A DNA stretch of 64,000 bases from Adiantum capillus-veneris (taxonomy: Eukaryota; Streptophyta; Polypodiopsida; Polypodiales; Pteridaceae), in NCBI GenBank assembly GCA_014529385.2, contig CM043943.1:159848247-159912246 (forward strand), in the 5' to 3' direction. Below the pieces are notes generated by a model. That model was not told the DNA's origin. It saw nothing but the letters and a program-made list of their open reading frames with translations, and ran no database searches. The translations under genes and the position numbers were made by a program. Numbering within the stretch: position 1 is the first letter of the stretch; the number at the start of each line of letters is the position of its first letter. This document shows positions 39,901 to 53,211 of this stretch, in pieces.

Positions 39901-41900
39901 AGCTCTTTATTGACTTGTTGAAAGCTTGTGTATGTACAATGGGTATAGTGTTACCCATTTCCTTAGCATCTATATACATATCTTTTTTCCTGAACTTAAA
40001 GGAGATTCTCCTTTCAGGGAATTTAACATTGGCAGCCATGCGATCAAACCATGGTGCCCCTAGAAATACATCCTCATGCTTGAGAGGAGAGATAAAGAAG
40101 TCCTCTTTGTCCACATAGCTTTGGACATGGAGCCTCAATTTCCCAATTAAGGGAGTGACTGAAGCTTCTTGCCCCTTGAAAGCACCCTATGCGGGTAGGC
40201 ATCTCCCATCTCGTAGGCTTGTATGCCTAGCTTGGTGGTCAACTCTATAGATATAAAATTGTGAGTAGAACCGGGGTCAAAGAGAATAAAAGCATCATGT
40301 TCTCTTACCTTTCTCCAAGCATGGCATAGAGGAGATCCTTTGTGGTGAGTTTCCTCCTCTTGGATGTCGACCAAGGTAACTCTAGGAGGATCATGGCGGT
40401 TGTTCTTTTGGGGACAAGCGCGGTACGCATGCACTTGTTCGCCGCACTTGAAACACCGGTTATCCTTGCGATAACGCTCAAGCTCTTCAGGAGAGAGTTT
40501 ATTCTTGCCTTTATAAACTCCCTTCTCTTTAGCTTTGTTGGAGTTGCCCTTAGGAGACTTTTGGACATTGTCCTTCCCCTTAGGCTCATTGGAACCCTTG
40601 TTTTCAGGGGGCTTAGAATTCCTCTTAGTCCCTGTTTGGAAATTGATTCGAGAGGCCACCATAATATGATGTATTACCACCGATATGGCGCGTGGCCTTT
40701 GGGAATTGACATACTCCGCCATTTCTTCGGGTAAGCCCGTGCAAAATTGTTGCTTTTGCTCTTCAAAATCCAACTTTTTGAAGACAATGGCTTTGAGTTG
40801 TAGGTCCCAAAACTTGTCTACATATTTGTGGATGGATTCATTGGGAGAGAGCTTAAAGCTTCGCCATTCGGTGAGTACTTTGTCTTTGGCATCTGTGGCC
40901 AAAAACTGCTTTATAATGGAAGCTCTTCAAGCTTTCCATGTTTGTGGAGCGTCACTGTTGGCCCGTAGGCTAGACCACCATTGTCTGGCAAAATTTTGAA
41001 AGTGCATAGCTACATGGCGTAGCTTAGAGGACTCCGTGAAGCCCTCATCTCCGAACGCCACATCGAATTGTTGGATAAAGGCCAAGACTTTGTCCGTAGC
41101 ACCAAAAGTGCCATTATAGGTAAGGAAAGAGATGCTCTTCCCTCCCTCTTTGAACTTCTTGAGCTTGGATGACTTCTTCCACGCGACATAGGATTTCCTA
41201 TGGCCTCTTCTTTTTGATGGTTCAAAGGTTGCACCATCACTTTCTTCAGAAGATGAAGAATTTGAGGAAGATGGAGAAGAGGGTGACCTCTTTCTCGCCT
41301 TTTTCTTTCCTTGATCTTCTTTGTCTTCACCATCACTTTCATAAGAGGAAGAGGATGAAGAAGATGGAGAAGAGGGTGTCCTCTTTCTCGCCTTTTTCTT
41401 CTCTTGCTTTTTGTCATCCCTCTTTGAAGTATGGTGTGGAGAAGTATGCGATGGTCTTCTCCGTTTTGGAGGTGATGGAGAGCGTTTAGCTCGCCGTCTT
41501 CGTGGAGCCATCTCCGCCGAGGTGGCGGGAGACTCACTTCTTTCTCGTTCCTTCGGTGGAGGCTCTTGAATTCTCCTTTGAGAAGGAGATGCGTCATCCA
41601 GGAGAAAATTTCTGAGCCCTTCATAGGGATCCTCTTCTTCTTCCCGAATCAGAGAGAGACCTCTTTTGGAAGTCTGACAAGGAGGCTTCCTAGGTGCCCT
41701 CTCATCATGGTGGGGAGCTAGGAGAATCCCATGAGCACGAAGCTGCCGTTGCACTTCACTTTGGTGGGATGATTTCCCATGGCTTGTTGAAGCCTAGAAA
41801 CAAGATAGTTAACAAGCATCGGGGCATCATTAGTAGCTTGCTCATTAGCAAAATCAAAGTTATCAACATTAATTTCACTCTCTTTACCATTGTCAGCCAT
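36964..41900 (-). pseudogene. Decayed Gag-Pol of element B
   Basis: Read from ATG 41898-41900 (MADNGKESEINVDNFDF) to the stop at 36964. Pieces in shifting frames: Gag N-terminus to 41718, then Arg/Ser-rich region and Gag domain (40927-41754), zinc knuckle CFKCGEQVHAYRAC (40147-40902, with the central Gly changed to Val), protease to RT linker (39737-40138), RT with FFDDIIIS (39191-39643), RNase H (38578-38901), integrase core (37855-38454) and integrase C-terminus with chromodomain-like tail (36964-37662). At least seven breaks separate these pieces. The Arg/Ser-rich region has an internal duplication (about 41233-41311 and 41330-41405). No functional protein is expected. Confidence 0.9.
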
Positions 41901-42290
41901 TCTAACAACTTTTAGGTGTACATTGGCACTTCAAGCCCTAGTTGCTACTCCTCTTTACCCCTTTAGAAGAAGAACTCAAGCTACTGTACCTGTGGCTCAA
42001 ATACCATTAATTGCAAGGAATAGAAGAGAGGGTCGTTCAACACCAAAATAGCACCGGCTCGTGTCAAGCTTCTAATAGCTCAATAGTGGTTAAGCCGTAG
42101 GCAAGCCCCGTAGGACTCCACTATTAGGACCATAGCTCTCGACGGTGATGCCCCATTAACTGCACAAAGGCAGGCACACTGCAAGGCTGAAAAATCCCTA
42201 TTCTACTTACTCACATGCAATTAATAGTACCAACCATTTATAGCTAGCTTGAGGACCTCCCTTCTTGAGCAAGAAAAGAGAAAACTTGTT

Positions 42291-42301
42291 CTCTGATACC
42301 A
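42291..42301 (-). other. Primer-binding site of element B, initiator tRNA-Met
   Basis: TGGTATCAGAG on the minus strand, one base from the 5' LTR. Confidence 0.85.
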
Positions 42302-42302
42302 A

Positions 42303-43904
42303 TGTAACATTTACTGGCCTAATAACTTGTGTGTAGCGGAAAATAGCATGAACATAGTGAGCATTTGTTTAGAATAGATTCCTAATGATAATACAAAGTG
42401 CTTGGGTGGAGAAAGCAACAAAAAGGATAACACCTAGCTAGATAGCATGAAAAATACTTCAAAAGAGCGAGAAATTAAGCAATTGACAACAGTTGAGGAC
42501 CAGATTTGCATGGAGCTGGTCCCCCCTCCAAAAGGCTTTGTATTATGGTTTCTCCAATCAAGAGAGACATTTTACAATACAATTTCTTGTGTTCCTTCAA
42601 TACTAGCTAGTGCAATGAAGATGGAGGCTTCATACACTACGCAAAACACTTATCAAACACAACATCAATTCCCTCACGGTCTCAGACCCAAGACCTCACA
42701 CACCTTCAAAGATGGTGAGAGCTAGTGGGGTATGAGAGTAGATTGAGAGGAAGGAGTATTCTTGCGAGAAAGATGTACATCTCCTCACATAATAACTCAT
42801 ATTAGCATAGATTAGCTTAGTAATTAGCATGGTAGAGGAGATGAGCATGCATTGAAGCTTGGCTCTTGGTTGGATTTGCATCACAAAGCCAAGAGTTGTC
42901 GGTGTAGGCCTCCCTTCTCACAAGCTTGGAGTAGGAGATAAGCTTTCCATTAAAGCTTGAGAAGGAGAGAGGGAGTCTTCTTGCTCCACACATTGATTGT
43001 GTGTGTGTGTGTGTGTGTGTGTCAATAATGCCTTGCAAAAATCAGCCCCCTCTCTCTTGGTCGACCCCCCTTGCTAATTACTCATGCTAGCATCCTATTG
43101 GACCTCCCCAGGCTTATCCAGTGACAATTAAGCAGCATAAGTGATAGCCTTCTGACATGTGTCCCCCTTTCCCCTTTTGTGAGAGCTTTAGGTAATTTAA
43201 TAATTCAACTAAACTCTCATTGGACCCCTTTGCCTCCTGGTCAATAGGAATCAGGCAAGCCATTCGGCTGCTGAATGCTCATTGGTCCCCTTGGGAGACT
43301 GTCCAATAGTCTTCTAGAGAGCTTAATTCTTATTGGTTCTTTTATTAAGTGTTTTTAAATTAATTAAACTAGATTTACTCTAGCATAATTCTCATTGCTC
43401 CACCTCCAAGGCCATCCAATAGGATTTGAGTACACCTTGTGGGCATCTGGGCTAGGGAGCTTACACGTGTCCCTCTCTCCCCTTGTGTACAAAGGGAGCT
43501 TGTGTGTGTGTGTGTGTGTGTGTATGAGTTTCTCTCTCATCCCCTACTGCTTGGGCTCGCCCCCTCCTATGTAGGCTTGACAAAGACTTTTGGAACACAT
43601 ACAAAGCATCCAATTTTCCCTAAAGTTGACCTTTGGACACAACCTTTGAATTTTGGAATCTTAGCATTTTGGAAGTCTTAATGGGCTGAACTTTAAGGTC
43701 TTTTAAGCCCATTGTTACACATAGCTCTTTTGCAGATGCCCCCCCCTTTGGATCCCTATTTTCTCTCCTTTGGATCCCTACTGTGTCCGGTGTGCTAACT
43801 TAACCAATATTCTAGCTTTTTCTCCCCTGGCAATTCCCCATATTAAATGATGAGTTTAACATGAGAAAATCATTTAGGAGAATAAGATATTGATTATTAT
43901 GATA
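42303..43904 (-). repeat. 5' LTR of element B
   Basis: 1602 bp. Contains (GT)n tracts at about 42997-43021 and 43499-43523. The last dinucleotide, as written on the plus strand, is TA instead of CA. Confidence 0.9.
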
Positions 43905-43909
43905 GGGAG

Positions 43910-44698
43910 TATATCCCCCAGGCTAGCCCCCTTCTTGCTTTGGTTGACTCCCTTGTCTAGCACTATCTTGCACTTGATTGGACCTCGTCAAGCCTGGCCA
44001 GTCACATGCTTAGTGCATATCAAGCAACAAGGTTAGCCTTGTGACAAGTGTCCCCCGTTGCCCTTTGAGAGAGAGGACTTGATAAATGCATAAACAATTA
44101 ACTAACTTATCATTGGATCCCTTGGGATGCCAACCAATAGGTTTTAGGAACACCATGAGGGCAACATGAAGAGGAGCTTGACAAGTGACCTATTTGCTTT
44201 CTTGTACCAAGCTTGCCTTGTGGGAGGGTGTGTGTGTTCTCTCTCTAGCTCCTACAAAGAGGGATGGCCCCCTCATGAGTAGGGATATGCTTTGACTTTT
44301 TGAGCACCTTAACCCCCCCAAGCACCTTAGTCATGGAGCACCTTAGCACCTAAGTCATTAAGCATCTCAAGCACCTTAGTCAGCAATGACAAGCACATCA
44401 AGCTTGGGCTGGGTTCCCGTCTCAAGCACAACCCTAGCTAAGGTCAAAGGAATTTTAACACTAACCATTGAACGTCTTTAATGAAGCTAACCCTAAGGTC
44501 TTTAATCTGCATTAGCTAGTCTTGCTCTTTGACAGATTATCTCTCTTTTGGACCCCTTTACCATTGGCCCCATGTTGAGATAGACCCGTAAGCACATGCC
44601 TATATTCTAACCCTTGTTCTTGTCTATTCTCCCACATTAAATGATTAGTTTAATATGAGAAAATCATTTGGGTTGATTAGATATTAAATTTTATGACA
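43910..44698 (-). repeat. Left LTR of element C, inner part
   Basis: 789 bp continuing the LTR interrupted at 35033. It matches the second half of the element A LTR and includes a shorter AAGCACCT-type repeat block (about 44310-44400). The LTR ends TTATGACA. Confidence 0.85.
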
Positions 44699-44701
44699 TT
44701 A

Positions 44702-44711
44702 CCTCTCTCTT
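44702..44711 (-). other. Polypurine tract of element C
   Basis: AAGAGAGAGG on the minus strand, identical to that of element A. Confidence 0.7.
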
Positions 44712-45054
44712 GAAATCATAGTCGTCCTCGACTATGAGGTAGAAGAGATAAAGCCTTAGTCATTAGTCTAATGTTTCTTAGCCAATAGAGGATCCCTTTT
44801 TACCCTATGACATCATTCCAAGATGGATGACCAATCCATTTGGTGCTTTGGGAGACGTAGCTACCGCAAGCATGTCTGCTCTTTAGTCCCTTTCATTCTC
44901 CCAAAGTAGAGTGACAAAGTCTACTTGGTGTTTGAGAGACGTCATCATCACAAACATGATTCTAAGCATGCGTATTATTTAAATTTGTACACAATAAAAA
45001 TTTAGTCTTATAAGACAAGAACATTGGTTATTTAAAAGAAATTTGTACATTTTA

Positions 45055-48000
45055 TTACTTTAATGTAGCATTGTAAGCATTGACAAGGTTCATACTATCC
45101 TTAAGCTGTATTCCTTGCATCCATCTAGCATCTTCAAAAGGATAAGTTTTGAACTTAATAAGAAACCGTCGGATAATCTTACCATGTCGTAACCTTGTCT
45201 TCATGCCGAAGGATAGCTTCAGGTTGTGGCACCTCTTCTTGGTCTTCAATATGGTTCACTTGGTGGCTCTCCTTTGTAGGGCTTAAGTAGGCTCACATGA
45301 AAAGCATTGTGTATGAGCCAATGGTTCCTCTAAGCCATCTCATTGATTGGCTTCAAGATTTGAAAAGGACCATAGTATGTTTTTGCTAGTCTAGCATAAT
45401 ACTTTTGATGGCCCGTAGGGTTTTTGCCCGTCGTTTGCCTCAATCAAGCCTTGGGAACTCAAGTAAGACCCAATCATTTTCTTTAAACGTTAAGGCCCTT
45501 CTGTGCTTGTCAACAACATCTTTTTTCCTTTGTTGAGAGATGGATATAGACTCCTTAATCTTTTGGAAAGATTCTTGTAGGTCACGGCTATACTCATCGG
45601 CAGTGAAGAACTTCCCATGTACTTTAAGTAGCAAGGGACCTTTAGGTCTTCCCTCTATGATTTCAAAAGGTGCGTTTTCCGTAGAAGTATTATTGTACGC
45701 ATATTCTACAAGGGGTAAGTATTTTTCCCATTGTGAGTGTTGATCTACTTTTGTAACATAAGTCTTTAGTAGATCAAGAATAGTAAGATAGGCTATCTCA
45801 ATTTGGCCATCCGTTTGTGGGTGATAGGACGAAGAGAAATTCAATCTTGTACCTAGATTTTTAAAGAGACCTTTCCAATTTTTTTTGGTCATTCTAGGAT
45901 CTCTATCTGACACGATGGATGTTGTCAATCCATGGTGTTTGAAAATTTGAGATATGAAGAGAGTTGCCATTTGGTGTGCCTTAATAGTCTTTTTGACATG
46001 AATAAAGTGTGCTTGCTTGCTAAACCTGTCGACTATTGTCCATATTCTCGTATTCCTATGGATAGACTTGGGTAATCCAAAGATAAAATCCATGGATATA
46101 CTCTCCCATAGTGAATTAAGGATTGGCAATGGTTGGAGTAATCCAGGTTGCTTCCCTCTATCATATTTAGTCTTTTAGCATACCACACATTTTGAAACAT
46201 ACTCTTGTATGTCCACTTTTATGGTAGGCCAATAGAAGTACGTCTCTACTCCTCAAGAGTAGGTTGAATGCCTCTATGCCCTGCATAGGGAGGAGCATGG
46301 GATTCATACATGACTTTCTCACAAAGGAAGTGGGTAACACATAGCCTACTGCCATGGAGAACATAACCATCCTGCAAGGTGAATGGTTCTTGTTTCTTCC
46401 CCAAAGCAAGGGCTGACATTGTGTCTTTAAAGTCAGGGTCAGTAGCATACTCATCTATCATAGAAGATAGATCATTGTGAGTTGCTATAGACACCGCATT
46501 AACTTTTGGTCGTCGTGAAAGTGCATCGGCCACTTGATTGTGCTTACCAGTAATGTGAGCAATATGAAAATAAAATTGCGAAATAAATTTTACGCACCTC
46601 ATTTGTTTGTCAAAAAGCTTGGTTTGCGTCATGAAGTACTTGAGACTTTGGTGGTCGGTTTGCAAAATAAATGGAGTCCCCAATAGATAGTGCTTCCATG
46701 TGTCTAAGGCATGTAGAACAACTAAAAGATATTTTTTGTATATGCCTAAGACTCGCTCATCGGCATTGAGACTTTGGCTCTCATATGCTATGGCATGCCC
46801 TTCTTGAAGCAAGACTGATCCAAGGCAATGACCACAAGCATCACATTGGACCTCAAATGGCTTTGAAAGATCCGAAAGTAGAAGGACTAGTTGAGAGGTA
46901 AGATTCTCTTTGAGGTTGTCAAAAGCATTTTGCTCTTTAGCAGTCCATGAGTACTTAACGTTCTTCTTTGCTAAGTCATGTAATGGTCCTGCTATTTGAG
47001 AGAATTTTGCTATGAAGCGTATATGGTATGCACACATACCAATAAATCTTCTTAGCTCATGTAGATTCCTTGGATTAGGCCATGCTTTTATTACCTCTAA
47101 CTTCGATGGATCCATACGGATACCATTTTGAGAGATAATATAACCTAAGTATTGAATTCTTGAAGTAAAAGTTTGCTATTCTTTTGATTGATAAAAACCT
47201 TGTTCTCCCTCAATGCTTGAAAATTCACTTGGAGATGTTGCTTGTGTTCCTCCAAGGAGTTGGAGTAGATGATGATATCATCAAAGAACACTCCAGTGAA
47301 TTTGCAATAGGGTCAAAAATTTTCTCCATTAAACGATTGAACGTGGTTGGTGCATTAGTCAAGCCAAAAGGCATGACTAGATATACATAAAGACCAACGT
47401 TGTACGAAACGCAATCTTTAGGATATCTTTATCACTATCCTTATTTGATGACAACCACTTTTAAGGTCAATCCTATTGAAGTAGGTAGAGCCTTGTAGCT
47501 TATCAAACAGATCTTCTACCCAAGGTACATGAAATTTGTTTTGATAGTGATATGGTTTAGTGCTCGATAGTCCACACACATGCGTTATGTACCATCTTTC
47601 TTTACATTAAAGGACTGGAGAACAAAAGGGAGAGGAGCTAGGCCTCACCATCCCTTTGTCTACCAATTCTTGTACTTGGCTCATGATTTTCTCTTGTTGA
47701 GCTTGGGAAACTCAATAAGGAGGCTTGCTAGGCAGTGAGCTTCCTAGTAGGAGCTCAATTTGATGGTGATCATCCCCTTGTTTTGGAGGTAAGTCCATAG
47801 GGATATCATCGATGAATACATCTTGGAATCTTTTTAGAAAATTAGACAAGTCTAGCTCTTCTTGATTCCTACCATTTAATTTGATGAAACATTAGGACCT
47901 TTTAGGGACTCTTTGGCAAAAGTCTTGTACGCAAAAACTGAGCTTTTCATTGATTTGTCAAAATCAGGAGAATTTGACAAATCATCTATAGTACGACTAG

Positions 48001-49796
48001 ACTCACTAGCATCTATATACATGCTCTTTTCCCTGTAGGTGAAGTAGATTCCCCTTTCAGGGAACTTCATGTTGGCAGCCATGTGGTTGAACCATGGTGC
48101 CCCTAGGATAGCATCCACATGTTGGAGAGGAGAGATGAAAAATTCCTCTTTGTTGACATAGCTTTGGACATGAAGCCTCAACTTACCAATCAAGGGAGTA
48201 ACGGAGGCTTGCTATCCCTTGAAAGCTGTATCGACAGTAATAATATCTCCCATCTCAAAAGCTTGAATGCCCAACTTGGTGGCCAACTCCGCTAATATGA
48301 AGTTGTGAGTAGAGCCAGGGTCAAACAAGATGAAGGCATCATGCTCCCTTACCTTTCCCCAAGCATAGGAGAGAGGTGATCCTTTGCAATGAGCATCCTC
48401 TTTTGGAGCTTCGATAGTGGAAGCTCTAGGAGTTTCATTACGGGCATTTCTCTTGGGGCAAGAATGATAGACATGTCCCTGCTCCCCACACTTAAAACAT
48501 TTGTGGTCCTTGTGAAAAGCTTCAAAGCTCTTCACGAGAGAGTTTATTTTTATCTTTGTAAACTCCCTTCTCTTTGGACCGACTGTTGTTGTTGTTGTTG
48601 TTGGAATTACCTTGGGAAGAATTTTGGGCATTGGGTTTCCCCTTTGCATAACTTTTGTCTTTGCTTTCCATGGGCTTGACATTCCTTCTAGCTCCTTGTT
48701 GGAAATTGATGCGCGAAGTAGGAATAGTGTGATGGATTACTTCGGTGATAGAACCAAGCCGTTGGGAGTTGACATACTCAACCATCTCTTCAAGTAATCC
48801 CGCACAAAATTGTTGCTCTCTTCAAGTAATCCCGCACAGAATTGTTGCTTTTTCTCGACAAAGTCTATCTTTTGAAAGATAATAGCCTTGAGATGTAAAT
48901 CCCAAAACTTGTCCACATATTTGTGGATAGACTCATGGGAGAGAAGCTTTAAACTCCGCCATTCGGTAATCACTTTGTCCTTTGCATTGCTTGCAAAGAA
49001 TTTCTTCATGATGGAAACTCGTAGATTTTTCGATGTCTTTGGGGCTTTGCCGTTGCCATGAAGGCTAGCCCACCATTGAAGAGCAGATCTTTGGAAGTGC
49101 ATAGCTACATGGTGTAGCTTGGAGGACTCTGTGAAGCCCTTGTCTCAAATTGTTGGATGAGGGTCAATACTTTGTTGGTAGCACCAAAGGTGCCATCATA
49201 GGTGAGAAAAGAGATAATCTTTCCTCCCTCTTTGAACTTCTTGAGCTTTTGAGACCTTCGCCATGCAGGGAAGATTTGCGATGTACTCCCCTCTTATATT
49301 CTCTAGGAGAATAGCTATTGCTTTCATCGGAAGAGGAGGAAGGCGAAGAAGAGGGAGAAGAGGGTGACCTCTTTCTTACCCTTTTCTTCCTTTGTTTCCT
49401 CTCTTCCCTTTTGGAGTGACGAGGAGAAGGAGTGTGGGTTGACCGCTTCCTTTTGGGAGGAGTTGGCGATCGTCTTCATGGAGCCACATCTTCAGAGGAA
49501 CTTAGGGATTCGCTTCTTTCTTGTTCTCTGGATTTAGCCTCTCTTATGGTAGAGAGTCTTGTTTTGGGGGTCTCATCAAGAGGCCTCCTAAGAGCTCTCT
49601 CCTCTTGGAGAGGAAGGGAAATCCCATAAGCACGAAGTTGTTGAGTAACTTCGGCTTGCAAAGGAGGGTTACCCATCGCTTGCTGCAACCTAGTAACAAG
49701 ATAATTGACAAACATGGGGGCATCATCATTAGCACCTTCATGTGAAAAATCAAAGTTATCAATGTTCATTCTACTCTCTTGGTTATTGTTAGCCAT
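45055..49796 (-). pseudogene. Decayed Gag-Pol of element C
   Basis: Read from 49796 (MANNNQESRMNIDNFDF) to 45055. It is closely similar to element A throughout but cut into many frames: Gag N-terminus (49476-49796), Gag domain (48737-49102), zinc knuckle CFKCGEQGHVYHSC and protease FDPGSTHNFI (48212-48682), protease/RT linker (47876-48193), a badly broken RT, RNase H and integrase zinc site (46246-47115), integrase core (45440-46129) and chromodomain-like tail (45055-45249). A short direct repeat (TCAAGTAATCCCGCACA, near 48790-48840) disrupts gag. Decay is heavier than in A. Confidence 0.88.
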
Positions 49797-50251
49797 GCTA
49801 ATTAAACTTATGTATAGATTACTTTGTGCTTTGGTACCCTCAAAAACCTTAGTCGGTACTCTTCTTTACCTTTGAAACTTATGTATAGATTACTTTGTGC
49901 TTTGGTACCCTCAAAAACCTTAGTCACTACTCTTCTTTACCTTTGAAAATTAGTCCTCAAGAAGGCACACCCATGGTTTAGCCACAGTTGATTGCAAAGA
50001 CTAGTGGAGAGGGTCTAACATTGCTCGGTTGATTATGGTTCCTATTGAGCTTCCTCGTAGCTCAATAATGGTTAAGCCAAAGGCAAGTCCCGAGAGGCAC
50101 CATTATTAAAACTATAGTTCCCTATGGTGTAACTTGCACCAAGTCCTTGTCAACCAAGATAATAGATCCCAGTCCCACTTACCCTATTGCAATAAACAGG
50201 CCCAACCTTTCATGGACAACTTAAGACCTCTCTTCTTAAGCAAGAAAAGAA
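49797..50251 (-). other. Leader of element C, primer site deleted
   Basis: Sequence between the Gag start and the LTR remnant. An approximately 60-bp piece (ACTTATGTATAGATTACTTT and following) is tandemly repeated at about 49806-49870 and 49876-49930. The region that should hold the tRNA-Met primer site is missing. Confidence 0.6.
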
Positions 50252-50541
50252 GCCGGGTTCCCACCTCAAGCACAACCCTAGCTTGCCTAAGGTCAAAGGA
50301 ACTTTAACACTAACCATTGGCGGTCTTTAATGAAGCTAACCCTAAGGTCTTTAAGCTCCATTATGTAGCCTTGCTCTTTGACATATCATCTCTCATTTGG
50401 GCCCCTTTACCATTGGCCCTGTGTTGAGATAGACCCGTCAGCACATGTCTAGATTTTTGTTCCCATCTATTCTCCCACATTAAATCATCAGTTTTATATG
50501 AGAAAATCATTTAAGTTGATTAGATATTACATTTTATGACA
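50252..50541 (-). repeat. Truncated 5' LTR of element C
   Basis: 290 bp matching the end of the LTR from GCCGGGTTCCCACC to TTTTATGACA. The preceding 1.2 kb of LTR is absent. Confidence 0.85.
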
Positions 50542-50647
50542 TTTCTAGATTCATACTCAACTTTATGTACTTCTCTTTTAAGGTTACAATCATCTCACTT
50601 CTCTGAGAATATCGTTTTTTGACCATGCAATATGCTTTGTTTGTGTG

Positions 50648-50651
<4 letters not shown>

Positions 50652-50742
<91 letters not shown>
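50652..50742. repeat. Compound (GT)n(GA)n microsatellite
   Basis: GT run at 50652-50684 passing directly into a GA run to 50742. Confidence 0.97.
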
Positions 50743-50744
<2 letters not shown>

Positions 50745-51340
50745 TGTAGCATTACGTGGTGAAATTTCCTTGATCTAGCTTCTTTCTAGTAGGTTCCAAC
50801 ATCCCAAAGTGGGGTTTTTTTTTTCTTGCTTGCGGTCCCAAAGTGGAATAACCTGGGTCTCGTTGACTCCCACAGCAGAAGGCGCAAGGTGACGAACTGC
50901 CACCTATTTAGTGTTATCATTGCTCCACTAGAGTTTAAATTTTGAGGCTTTATTACCCCGGGGCTTCCACTAGGAAATATGTAAGATAGCACGTGCGAAC
51001 AAAATAAGGGATTTATAACTAGGTACATTTACTAAAAATGTACTTACATAAATGGTTTTTAAATTGAGAAAGTGAAAATTTTCAACATAAGGGCTAGTTT
51101 TTTTACAAAAATGCATACATAAGGGGTACATATAATACTTGAAAATATACAAGTAAGGGATTATTTAAATACCACTTGGTCATAGGTGCTATATGCAATT
51201 TTTACATCGTGGACTCCCCCGATTTATTATGCAATGCACTTAGAAGTTTGCACAGTTGGAACTTGGAGTTGTTGTTTATTGCACTTTGCACCCTATCTCT
51301 CTCTCCTCCTTTCAAGATTCACTCTCTCCACATGAAGGTG

Positions 51341-51600
<260 letters not shown>

Positions 51601-52806
51601 GCGCGCAGAGCCTCTCATTGTGACAACATGGTGAGGTGGTGGACAATGATAGTCCTCCCCATATGGGTATTGTTTAATGACACCTACATCGGGGAGATGG
51701 ATCATAAACTATGGCATGATAGGGTTTCGGTACTAAGAAGGCAGGAAGAGGGGAGCAGCTAATCAAGACCAAGGCCTCTCTCCCTCTCTACCCTCTTTAA
51801 TTCTTCTTTGTGAATTTGAGAGTGAGCAGCACGACTCATGATGATTTGCTGCCAATAATTATGCAGGTAGGTCTTGCTTTCTAAATCTCTTGAAGTGCTT
51901 CACTTATTGCAAGGCATGCTCAACACATGTACCAATGGAGTTACTTTCTACCATCAGATGCACTCCTTTTGATCCTAGGAAAATTTTCTATCATGGTTGT
52001 CAGCCTCAAAGAAGGAGGTGCGAACATCTTCAAGTGCAAGCAACATGGATGTACCGACAAAATTATCAAGCTCAAAAATTGAAGACATATTAGGATCACT
52101 CCTATCAGCATCACAGAATAGCAAAAGCTAGGCTGTTGAATGCAAGCGACAAGGATTTTGAGGATGCTGAGTTGCTAATTGTAGCAAGCGTGATGCAAGA
52201 AGGGAGGAAAAGCAAACAATTTTTGATAGGACATTTTAGATTCAAGGAAGATGGTTCCGACATTGTTAACCTTGAGCAACATGGATGTACCGCCAAGATT
52301 GTCAAGCTCAAAATTTCAAGACATGTTTCCATCATAGCATCATGGAAGGTGCAAGTCAGGTTAGTCGGTCTATTGAATTTGAGGTTGCTGAGGATGCCAA
52401 ATGTGGAAAACATGATGGAAGAGGGGAGAAAAAGCAATCCATTGTGGAAAGGCAGCCAAGCTTTCTACAACAAGCTTTTGCATTAGGGGGGGAGAACTCA
52501 AGTAAGAGTTTGCAAATTCTTGCCTACTAGAGGTGTAAGGCTTTAAGAGTTGTGTCGAGTTTGATAAGAACACATCTTTGTCCTCTAATGAAGTGGCCAT
52601 TTGTAGGTTACATGGGAGAAATTGGAGCCCATCTCTCTCTCTCTCTCTCTCTCTACATGAGAGAGAGAGAGGTACGTAGAAATAGAGAGTAGAGAGTGAA
52701 GTCTTGAAGTGTGTCCAAGGTCCCAGTGAGGTTTGCAAGTCTAGAAGGTTTCCATGCCAAGCCTAGGAAAAGGTAACACCTACTATTGGTTATTTCTGAT
52801 ATGCGC

Positions 52807-52822
52807 GGTTTGATGTAAATTT

Positions 52823-52914
<92 letters not shown>

Positions 52915-52929
52915 GGTTTGATGTAAATT

Positions 52930-53011
<82 letters not shown>
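52807..53011. repeat. Duplicated unit with (GA)n
   Basis: CGGTTTGATGTAAATTTA followed by (GA)n occurs twice in tandem: GA runs at about 52822-52912 and 52931-53011. Confidence 0.93.
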
Positions 53012-53012
<1 letters not shown>

Positions 53013-53190
53013 GATACTTGTCCTTGTCTTATGGCGCACGGATGGGGGTTGTTGGACAGTCGATTGTCGTTTGCGTGCCCTAGAGCACAAAATGTGTAGT
53101 AGATAATGGAGAGAGGGGGGCACACACCCAAATAAGAGGAGATGCTCTATAACCTCTTCAAAATCCCAACATGACCTATGAGACCAATTT

Positions 53191-53211
53191 GTCACACACA
53201 CACACACACAC

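Larger units (their letters stand above)
35034..43904 (-). mobile_element. Element B: gypsy LTR retrotransposon nested in the LTR of element C
   Basis: About 8.9 kb, minus strand. LTRs at 35034-36608 and 42303-43904 begin TG(C/T)AACATTTA and end TTATGACA (left) or TTATGATA (right). GGGAG flanks both sides (35029-35033 and 43905-43909). The two LTRs differ at many sites, including a deletion of roughly 30 bp in the left copy, so B is clearly older than A. Its LTR sequence differs from the A/C type but the PBS, PPT and coding order are the same, making it a sister family. Confidence 0.93.
34320..50541 (-). mobile_element. Element C: older gypsy element of the A family, split by element B
   Basis: Flanked by TTTCT on both sides (34315-34319 and 50542-50546). 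The left LTR starts TGTAATGG at 34320 and is interrupted at 35033 by element B plus its duplicated target. It resumes at 43910 and ends TTATGACA at 44698, giving about 1.5 kb without the insert. A polypurine tract (44702-44711) and a decayed minus-strand gag-pol follow. At the right end the leader runs straight into the last 290 bp of the LTR (50252-50541), so the primer site and about 1.2 kb of the 5' LTR are deleted. The preserved TSD shows both outer ends are original. Confidence 0.88.
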
